DNA of 64,000 bases, taken from positions 1 through 64,000 of the forward strand of contig PHEQ01000026.1 in the NCBI GenBank assembly GCA_002842985.1. The letters run 5' to 3'. This DNA comes from Alphaproteobacteria bacterium HGW-Alphaproteobacteria-1 (GTDB lineage Bacteria > Pseudomonadota > Alphaproteobacteria > Rhodobacterales > Rhodobacteraceae). The translations under genes and the position numbers were made by a program. The notes below the pieces were generated by a model. It was not told where the DNA came from. It saw only the letters and a program-made list of their open reading frames with translations, and made no database searches. Positions 58,316 to 64,000 of this stretch are shown piece by piece; position 1 is the first letter of the stretch, and each line of letters starts with the position of its first letter.

Positions 58316-59350
58316 TCAATCCCCGACCGACACCGGCGCGATCCGGTAGAGCCAGTAGCCGCCGGTCTGATAGACCAGCACCATGCCCGGCACCTCGCCC
58401 AGCCGCGAGGTATCGAAGGGCAGAAGCTGCGCGATGAGCGTGGCGGTGTCGGCGTCGCGGGTCAGGAAATGGCCCCGCAAATTGCCCTCGGGGTTGCGGT
58501 CGATGGCATAGGCGGCATGGCCCGCCAGCGCGACCTCGGCCTTGGCCTCGCGCGCGAGATCGTGGGAAAACCCGGTGGCAGTGAAATTGCGCCACAGCAT
58601 CGGCAGGGCCCCGTCGCGGATCAGGCCCAGCGCGAAGGCGTCGTGCAGATGCACCAGCGCATAGGCCTCGCCCGTGCCTGCCAGCACCCGAAGTCGTGCC
58701 GCGCCGCCCGCATCCTCGGACAAAAGCGCCTCAACCAGGGCGCGCGCGGCCGCGTCAGCTTCCGGATCGGCGGGGGCATCGGCCCCGGCAAAGGCGCGCA
58801 GCGCCGCTGCCTGATCCGCGCCCGCCCCGGGGGCAAGCACGAAGGCCGCGGCCCCGGCCAGCGGCCAGCGTGCCGCGGTCAGGGCGCTCAGTCGCGCCGA
58901 TGTGGCGGGCATCGCCAGCACGCTCGCGCCGTCGGGCAGGTGTTTGGCCATCGCCTCGACCAGGCGCAATTCCTCCTCGGCATGGACCTCGCGCATCAAG
59001 AGCGGCGGCTGGGTCGCGGGTTGCCAGTCGAGCACGACGCGCGCGCCCCCGGGCGTGATCGCCTCGGTCATTGTCCCGATCGCGCGCGCTTCCGGCGGGA
59101 TGCTCAGCGTCACCGCCTCGGCCCGGGCGCTCAGCCGGGAGGCCAGGGCGCGGGCGGCATCGCCGATTGCCGTGTCGGGGGCGGCGGCGCGGGCCAGTTC
59201 GACCGGCGGCACCGTGCTACCGGTGATCCGGGCGGTCAGCCCCGGCAGGCCGAACGCGGCCAGCGCCGCAAGCCCGCCCAGCCCGGCAAGCGCCATCTGC
59301 ATCTTTCCCGGTCGCCATCCCGCCGGGCGCGGCTCTGGTGTCGCCATCAT
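58316..59350 (-). CDS. HaoB-like protein downstream of hydroxylamine oxidoreductase
   Basis: This 344-residue protein has one N-terminal membrane segment (MALAGLGGLAALAAFGL) and a large alanine-rich periplasmic domain without cofactor motifs; near the C terminus are NPEGNLRGHFLTRD and VYQTGGYWLYRI. The gene directly after haoA in ammonia oxidisers encodes HaoB, an unknown protein of similar size and topology. The identity here rests on that position and layout, not on a recognised signature. Confidence 0.5.
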   Translation of the reverse strand: MMATPEPRPAGWRPGKMQMALAGLGGLAALAAFGLPGLTARITGSTVPPVELARAAAPDTAIGDAARALASRLSARAEAVTLSIPPEARAIGTMTEAITPGGARVVLDWQPATQPPLLMREVHAEEELRLVEAMAKHLPDGASVLAMPATSARLSALTAARWPLAGAAAFVLAPGAGADQAAALRAFAGADAPADPEADAAARALVEALLSEDAGGAARLRVLAGTGEAYALVHLHDAFALGLIRDGALPMLWRNFTATGFSHDLAREAKAEVALAGHAAYAIDRNPEGNLRGHFLTRDADTATLIAQLLPFDTSRLGEVPGMVLVYQTGGYWLYRIAPVSVGD

Positions 59351-59383
59351 CTCTCAGCTTCCCTTTCGTCTCGTGAATGAGGA

Positions 59384-59409
59384 CCCCGACACCGGGAATA
59401 GTGTCGGGG
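59384..59409 (-). terminator. Hairpin between haoA and the HaoB-like gene
   Basis: CCCCGACAC (59384-59392) pairs perfectly with GTGTCGGGG (59401-59409) over an 8-base loop, 21 bases after the haoA stop. It probably stabilises or attenuates the haoA transcript so that HaoB is made in smaller amount. Confidence 0.6.
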
Positions 59410-59430
59410 CCCCTGTCGCGGTGCGCGCCC

Positions 59431-61026
59431 TCACTTGGCCGCGGCGGCTTCCAGCTCCTCGATCTTAGCCCGAAGCGCCGCGCGCTCGCGCAGCCGCGTG
59501 TCCTCGTCCTTGATCCGGGCGAGCGAGCCTATCAGTTCCGACCAGCCATAGGTGTAGGTGAAGCCGCCCGGGTTGGCATGGGCCAGCCCCTTGAAGTGGC
59601 GCATGATTTCCTGCTCCCACATCTGGGCATACTCATACTCCACCGCGCTCGGATTGTTGCCCTCGGTCCAGAACAGGCCGAAGAAGCCGCCAAACGTGTC
59701 CTCATCGGGCGCGGGCGGGGCCGGGCGGTTGTTGGCCTGACCGATCAGCAGCCCGTCGTCGTAAAGCCCCTTGACCACGGCTTCGGCCTGCTGAACGAGG
59801 CCGATGCCTTGGGTCGTGCCCTTGTCGATCATCTCGAAATAGGCCGAACCGAAGCCGCGCGAGTGGCACTGCGAACAGGTGGTAAGCCACAGCTCCTTGC
59901 GGTCCTCGAACCACGGATGATCGAGATTCTCGGCAATCGAGGGCATCGGCGCAAAGCCCCAACGGACCTTTTGCACGAGATTGTGGCCATAGCTGCCGTT
60001 GGTCTCCATGTGGCAGGTCTGGCAGGTCGGCGCGGTATAGCCGGCCGAGGCGAAGGCCTCCGACAGCGGCGCCTCCCAGTCCCATTTCTCGCCGCCGGTC
60101 TGGTAGATGATGCCGTGACGCGACAGCATGAAGGCCTCGAACTCGTTGTGATCGACGCCGTTGTGACAGTTCGAGCAGACCTCGGGCTTGCGCGCCTGCG
60201 CGGCCGAGAATTCATGCCGCGTGTGGCACTGGTTGCAGGTCGCCTGCGTGGTGTGGCACATTGTGCAGCCTTCGGCGATCTCGCGCTCGGCCATGCCCGC
60301 CCAGATCGCGGTCTCGTAATTTGCCAGCAGCGAGAGCGCATGGCTCGGGCGGCCATCGGGCCACTGGCCCTGCGGCCATGTCAGCGTGTCGCGCTCCGAT
60401 TCGCGCTCGGCGAATTGCTGGACGTGACATTGCCCGCAGGAAGCGGCATCCGGCAGCTTGAGGTCGGTCTTGTGATTGCCACCCGCGCTGCCCACGCCCA
60501 TGTGGCAATCGGCGCATCCCACCTGGCCCAGCTGCGCGCCCTCGGCCAGAAGGCCCATGGAGTGCAGGTTGCCCTCCACCTCTTCGATCATCGCTTTCTT
60601 GTAGGCGCGGCTGTCATCGTCGGGCAGGGCGCGGATCGCGTTCAGATCGCCATGCACGCTCGATTGCCAGGTATGGACCCAGCTTGGCGTGATGTTCTCG
60701 TGGCAGGACGTGCAATCGCCCGCCTGCACATCGAAATCGAGATCGTCGCGGGCGGTGTAGAAATTGGTCGGATCGAGATAGGCCGAAAAGGCGATCGGCT
60801 CCCAAAGATCGGCGAACTTGCCCTGTCCGGCGCCCTGTGTGGTGTCGCGATAGCGCGCCGCCACCGCGTCATAGAGCACGTTGGGCGGCGCGTCGGAGGC
60901 GATCCCAAGTGCATCGTAAAGCTCTTGCGGAATTTCCGCCGCTGCCGGTGTCGCCGCCATCAGCCCGGCGGTCAACGCCACCGCCAGCCGCCCGCCAAGG
61001 CCGCGCGGGATGAGTGCTCCATACAT
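59431..61026 (-). CDS. haoA: Octaheme hydroxylamine oxidoreductase
   Basis: This 531-residue precursor has a signal peptide ending ATPAAA-EIP. Eight CxxCH motifs are present, beginning at C105, C171, C197, C254, C264, C284, C335 and C384, the octaheme HAO pattern. The C-terminal block GLAHANPGGFTYTYGW (residues about 480-495) contains tyrosines at the place where HAO cross-links Tyr to the P460 haem. The product should oxidise hydroxylamine to NO or nitrite in the periplasm as a trimer. The end is a charged helix, with no membrane anchor. Confidence 0.88.
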   Translation of the reverse strand: MYGALIPRGLGGRLAVALTAGLMAATPAAAEIPQELYDALGIASDAPPNVLYDAVAARYRDTTQGAGQGKFADLWEPIAFSAYLDPTNFYTARDDLDFDVQAGDCTSCHENITPSWVHTWQSSVHGDLNAIRALPDDDSRAYKKAMIEEVEGNLHSMGLLAEGAQLGQVGCADCHMGVGSAGGNHKTDLKLPDAASCGQCHVQQFAERESERDTLTWPQGQWPDGRPSHALSLLANYETAIWAGMAEREIAEGCTMCHTTQATCNQCHTRHEFSAAQARKPEVCSNCHNGVDHNEFEAFMLSRHGIIYQTGGEKWDWEAPLSEAFASAGYTAPTCQTCHMETNGSYGHNLVQKVRWGFAPMPSIAENLDHPWFEDRKELWLTTCSQCHSRGFGSAYFEMIDKGTTQGIGLVQQAEAVVKGLYDDGLLIGQANNRPAPPAPDEDTFGGFFGLFWTEGNNPSAVEYEYAQMWEQEIMRHFKGLAHANPGGFTYTYGWSELIGSLARIKDEDTRLRERAALRAKIEELEAAAAK

Positions 61027-61162
61027 TGCATTTTCCTCCGTTCCGACCCCGCAAAGCGGAGTTTCTCACTCCAAATTACTCTTGGGTGCGCCGATTGCTT
61101 GGGTCCGGTGCATCGCTTTGCCATGGGGCCAGTGGGCGGGCTGCGCGGGCGCCGGGCCGAAA

Positions 61163-61861
61163 TCAGGAGATGGGGCCGGGCGTGTCGAGGCGCGTGCGCC
61201 AGTCCTCGACGCGCCCCGAGGCGAGCCGCGCAAGCGCGAGATCGCGCCAACGCGCGGGCAGGTCCCGCAGGTCGGCAAACTCTTCAAGGGATGCGCGGTC
61301 GAGCTGCGCGCCGTAAAGCAGCCGCGCGACCCGGGTCAGAGGCCATCGCGCCTGAGGGCGATGCGCGAGCCTGGCCTTGTCCCCGGCCGCGATTATGCCC
61401 GGCTCGATCACCCGGAAATACCAGCCGGTGCGCCCCGTCACCTGCACCCGACGGGCCATGTCGGGCAGGCCGAAGCGAATGTTGAGCTTCCAGCAGGGTT
61501 GGCGCGACTGCGACACCTCGAGCAGCGCGCCGCCCAGAAGCCAGCGATCGCCGAGGCAGAAGTCAGCCTCGGTCGCGCCCTCGACGACGATGTTTTCGCC
61601 GAATGCCCCGGGGCGGAACCGCGCGGCAAGGTCCGGCAGATCGCGTGCCCAGGCGGCGAGATGCGCGACGGGATAGGCATGAATCGCCTTGTCCGGGCCG
61701 CCGTGGCGCGCGGGATCGCCTACTGCGTCGCCGTCAAACCCCGTCCTGCCCGCGAAAAGCGCCCCGGCGACCGGCTGGCGGTCGATGGCCGACGGCTCGC
61801 CCCTTGGGCCGAAAGGCCGGGGCTGGCCGATGCGCAGCTCGGTGACGTGAAACTCAGGCAT
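61163..61861 (-). CDS. MOSC-domain protein (YiiM-like)
   Basis: This 232-residue molybdenum-cofactor-binding protein has GRTGFDGD, HGGPDKAIHAYP, AFGENIVVEG, and the cofactor cysteine in SQSRQPCWKLNIRFG, all in the order of E. coli YiiM. YiiM reduces N-hydroxylated compounds such as 6-hydroxylaminopurine. Its place 136 bases before haoA, in the same direction, suggests protection against hydroxylamine-derived N-hydroxy adducts. It overlaps the upstream gene by 8 bases. Confidence 0.82.
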   Translation of the reverse strand: MPEFHVTELRIGQPRPFGPRGEPSAIDRQPVAGALFAGRTGFDGDAVGDPARHGGPDKAIHAYPVAHLAAWARDLPDLAARFRPGAFGENIVVEGATEADFCLGDRWLLGGALLEVSQSRQPCWKLNIRFGLPDMARRVQVTGRTGWYFRVIEPGIIAAGDKARLAHRPQARWPLTRVARLLYGAQLDRASLEEFADLRDLPARWRDLALARLASGRVEDWRTRLDTPGPIS

Positions 61862-62285
61862 CGCGGCGGGCTTCGGCGATCAGGGTGGTGATCTCGGCGC
61901 CAAGGGCCAGGTCACCGACCTGTCCGAAATGCCGGGCGCGCAGCGCCAGGATGCCCGCTCCCGGGTCGAAGCCCACTGTGCCGCTGTCAAGGCTGGTGGG
62001 CCAGACATAGGCAAAGACCTCTGACCCGGCGAGCGCGCCGGTGGGTGTGGGCCGCGCCTTGCCCGCGACGCCGGACACGGCCATGTGGAAGGTGGCGACA
62101 TTGCCCTCGGTCGTGATCCGAGTGTGGACGATGTCGAGTGGGGCGAGTGTCGCGTTGCCGGCATCGGAGGCGATGCCACCGCTGTGGTCATGGGCACCGT
62201 CGGCAAGAGCCGCACCCGGCAGGGCGGCCAGAAGCGCAGCGCCGACGATCCGGCAGGCATGGCGGTTGCTGGGTTTGTGTAGCAT
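61854..62285 (-). CDS. Secreted protein of unknown function upstream of the MOSC gene
   Basis: This 143-residue precursor has a signal peptide ending GAALA and a mature start rich in His and Asp (DGAHDHSG) that could bind metal. A beta-rich body follows, with THITTEG-like segments and VFAYVWPTSLDSGTVGFDPG. The C terminus (LALGAEITTLIAEARRDA) is helical. No family was recognised with confidence. Its coupling to the MOSC gene and position before haoA make it a candidate partner or sensor. Confidence 0.5.
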   Translation of the reverse strand: MLHKPSNRHACRIVGAALLAALPGAALADGAHDHSGGIASDAGNATLAPLDIVHTRITTEGNVATFHMAVSGVAGKARPTPTGALAGSEVFAYVWPTSLDSGTVGFDPGAGILALRARHFGQVGDLALGAEITTLIAEARRDA

Positions 62286-62377
62286 GGTTCTGGTGTCTCC
62301 TGTCTTTCCGAGAGGCTGTGTGGACATCAAGGGCGCCTCACCCGTTGCCGCGGGCGGGGCGTCCGGCCCTTGCACGC

Positions 62378-62659
62378 TCAAGCGCCCAGGCGCACAACCG
62401 CTTGCCTGATCCGGATCGGAAAGGACGCGCGCTTCAATATCGTGCCCCGATCATCGACAACCAGGCGCAGAGCTCGACGCTCGTGATGAAAGGTCAACCG
62501 CCAGCGGCCTACATCATCGCCCATGCCCGTCTCGCTGCGCGAGGTGATCGCTCCGTTGCGCATCTTGTCTCGAACCTCCTCTTGAGTCAGCCCGAAGGCA
62601 TCAGCCAGCACTTGGGCGGCAACGACCAAATCGTCCCCACTGCGCTCGACCTCTGTCAC
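62378..62659 (-). CDS. DUF6522-like small protein
   Basis: This 93-residue soluble protein begins MTEVERSGDDLVVAAQVLAD and contains AFGLTQEEVRDKMRNGAITS and WRLTFHHERRALRLVVD, which fits the DUF6522 family of Rhodobacterales. It has no cofactor motif. It overlaps the next upstream gene by 4 bases. The 92 bases to the downstream gene show no terminator. Confidence 0.55.
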   Translation of the reverse strand: MTEVERSGDDLVVAAQVLADAFGLTQEEVRDKMRNGAITSRSETGMGDDVGRWRLTFHHERRALRLVVDDRGTILKRASFPIRIRQAVVRLGA

Positions 62660-62889
62660 GACATGTCCTTCCAGTAGTCATTGGCCGCCGCGATGGTGGC
62701 GAAATGCGTCGCCACGACCTGACTTGAGGCGATCAACGCATCGGCGTCTTCGGCATAGCCGGGGCGAAGCCTGTCACGCACTTCGGCGTCGGGTTGTGTC
62801 ATCTTGATCGCGACGCGCGCCATCTTGACGGCGAGGTCATAGCCTTCCTGAGGAGTAGCGGTCATCAGGCTAGGGAGCCAGTCAGCCAT
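62656..62889 (-). CDS. Small acidic helical protein
   Basis: This is a 77-residue protein with two or three helices, PQEGYDLAVKMARVAIKM and SQVVATHFATIAAANDYW, and no cysteine or membrane segment. It overlaps ccoS by 8 bases upstream and the DUF6522 gene by 4 bases downstream. Nothing specific is recognised. Its tight coupling marks it as a member of the hao-region operon. Confidence 0.5.
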   Translation of the reverse strand: MADWLPSLMTATPQEGYDLAVKMARVAIKMTQPDAEVRDRLRPGYAEDADALIASSQVVATHFATIAAANDYWKDMS

Positions 62890-63052
62890 CTTTGTTTCCT
62901 TCCGTTCGGGGTGGGTCTTGGGGGTGGATCACGCGCCAAGCACTGCCTTCGGGGTCGTCAAATTGGCCATGGCGCATTGCCCAGAAGAACGCGCCAAGCC
63001 CGATCAACCCCATGCCAAGCGACAGCGGGATGAGGAGCAGCAGCGATGTCAT
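62882..63052 (-). CDS. ccoS: Cytochrome oxidase maturation protein CcoS
   Basis: This is a 56-residue membrane protein with one N-terminal segment (LLLLIPLSLGMGLIGLGAFF) followed by WAMRHGQFDDPEG, the CcoS signature. CcoS is needed for cofactor insertion into cbb3-type heme-copper oxidases. It is normally in ccoGHIS; here it is separate and coupled to unknown small genes 2 kb from haoA. It overlaps the DUF2189 gene by 4 bases. Confidence 0.85.
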   Translation of the reverse strand: MTSLLLLIPLSLGMGLIGLGAFFWAMRHGQFDDPEGSAWRVIHPQDPPRTEGNKDG

Positions 63053-63846
63053 GGCGTCGCTCCCCGGATCGCGCGCCAGGCGTGCCAGGTGCCGTGGCCG
63101 AGGACGGGAAAGATGACGATGAGCGCCAGCAGCCCCGTTGCCGCCGACAGCGCCATACCGCCGACGACAAAGGCACCCCAGGCGATGCAGGGGGCGAGGT
63201 TCTGCGTGGTCGTGGCCAGACTCAGCCCCATGGCAGTCAGCGCGTCGCGCTTCTCGGCCATCAGGGTCGGCACCGCGAAAAGACTCAGCGCAAAGGCGAA
63301 GGCCGCGAAAAGCCCACCGACCAGAGATCCGACGACAAGCAGCGCCCAGCCACGCGGGGTATCAATCAGGTTCAGCACAGCATCGCCCGCCGCAGGGATC
63401 GGCCCGAGGCCGAAGAACAGCGCGTAAAGCAGGTCTGCCGCACGCAGCCAGAACAACACCAGCAAGCCGAGCAGAAGCCCGGCGAAGGCCAGTTGAGCGC
63501 CCGATGCCGGGCGCACCAGAACCATGGCGCGCAGGCCGATCGGGTCGCCCTGTTCGAGGCGGCGGCTTTTCTCGTACAGGCCGATGGCCAGAAACGGACC
63601 CACGATCAGAAAGCCCGAGATCGCGGGCAGCGCCAGATGAAGCAGACCGACCGCAGCCAGACCTGCGAGCACAGCCCAGGATAGGGCGGTCACGACAACG
63701 CCATACGCAAGGCTGGCCCCCGGACTGCGGCGCAGGTCGCGCCATCCGGCGGCAAGCCAGATCAGCGCCGCCCGCGCGGGCAGATCGCGCGCCAGCTTTG
63801 ACGCGGGACGCTGTGGAGGGCGAAGGGTCGGAAGCGGCTCCAGCAT
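63049..63846 (-). CDS. DUF2189 family membrane protein
   Basis: This 265-residue protein has about six hydrophobic segments and the DUF2189 wording GWRDLRRSPGASLAYGVVV, ISGFLIVGPFLAIGLYEKSR and LFAVPTLMAEK. The start at MLEPLPT follows a GGGGACC-type site. The family is common in Rhodobacteraceae near cytochrome and denitrification genes; its role is unknown. Confidence 0.75.
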   Translation of the reverse strand: MLEPLPTLRPPQRPASKLARDLPARAALIWLAAGWRDLRRSPGASLAYGVVVTALSWAVLAGLAAVGLLHLALPAISGFLIVGPFLAIGLYEKSRRLEQGDPIGLRAMVLVRPASGAQLAFAGLLLGLLVLFWLRAADLLYALFFGLGPIPAAGDAVLNLIDTPRGWALLVVGSLVGGLFAAFAFALSLFAVPTLMAEKRDALTAMGLSLATTTQNLAPCIAWGAFVVGGMALSAATGLLALIVIFPVLGHGTWHAWRAIRGATP

Positions 63847-63856
63847 GGGGGACCTT

Positions 63857-64000
63857 TCAGCAGAGGCGTTTGGCGGGGGCGGCGGCGTTGTCGATCGGCA
63901 CGCAATCGGGTTGCGAGCCGACGGCAGCAACAAGAAGCCGGGCATTGGCTGCAAGAACGACCGCGACAAGCAGCAGCGCAGCACCGATCGCCAGGCGCTT
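63857..64000 (-). CDS. Small membrane protein, partial
   Basis: The last 47 codons of a left-going gene run off the window end. They encode one hydrophobic segment (LAIGAALLLVAVVLAANARL) followed by GSQPDCVPIDNAAAPAKRLC, with two cysteines. It stops 10 bases before the DUF2189 start, so it belongs to the same operon. No family was recognised. Confidence 0.55.
   Translation of the reverse strand, partial: KRLAIGAALLLVAVVLAANARLLVAAVGSQPDCVPIDNAAAPAKRLC

Overview
The window is GC-rich, densely packed DNA from an alphaproteobacterium, most likely a member of the Rhodobacteraceae (Roseobacter group). The indications are a MipZ division ATPase, an RpoE-ChrR zinc sigma/anti-sigma pair facing its usual five-gene partner operon, Shemin-type 5-aminolevulinate synthase, several TRAP and ABC importers, and the short ATGA-type overlaps typical of such operons. 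All names come from reading motifs and gene order; no database search was possible.

Layout. 1-7938 is ordinary metabolism: rpe (end), gph, a nitronate monooxygenase-type flavoprotein, katG, glk with an HpcH/HpaI aldolase, a VOC protein, an EamA permease and 5-formyl-THF cyclo-ligase. mipZ (7907-8716) converges on the last of these. 8967-13044 is a phnCDEE phosphonate importer with no C-P lyase genes. 14157-24831 is a catabolic unit: a left-going operon (glyoxylate-type aminotransferase, TRAP transporter, enoyl-CoA hydratase, CoA-transferase, hydratase-like protein) divergent from an FAD/Fe-S dehydrogenase and a GntR regulator, with a perfect palindrome between them. 24920-27091 encodes a fused NDH-like oxidoreductase/SelD. 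27496-33486 is the singlet-oxygen-type RpoE-ChrR locus.

33487-38450 is a scar: remnants of IS6-, IS5- and IS1380-type elements, a frameshifted Tdi1/GAD-like type VI immunity gene, a second possible immunity gene and a possible PAAR fragment. Between this scar and an IS21 remnant (46281-46561) lies a six-gene operon (38523-46118): two flavin monooxygenases, OsmC, M20 deacylase, GNAT acetyltransferase and an amino-acid ABC importer whose permease and ATPase are fused. It has the logic of S-alkyl-cysteine / 2-succinocysteine salvage known from the Bacillus ytmI operon.

46565-64000 is the most striking part. It holds an octaheme hydroxylamine oxidoreductase (haoA) with a HaoB-like neighbour, a YiiM-type MOSC protein and a run of small genes including ccoS. 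It also holds a heme-copper nitric oxide reductase of the norSY-senC-orf1 type with an NsrR-like regulator and operator, a nitrite/formate channel, and a second cytochrome c maturation operon (ccmFGHI-hemA-ccmE) headed by a MocR regulator. Together these look like a self-contained hydroxylamine-to-NO-to-N2O module with its own heme and cytochrome c supply.
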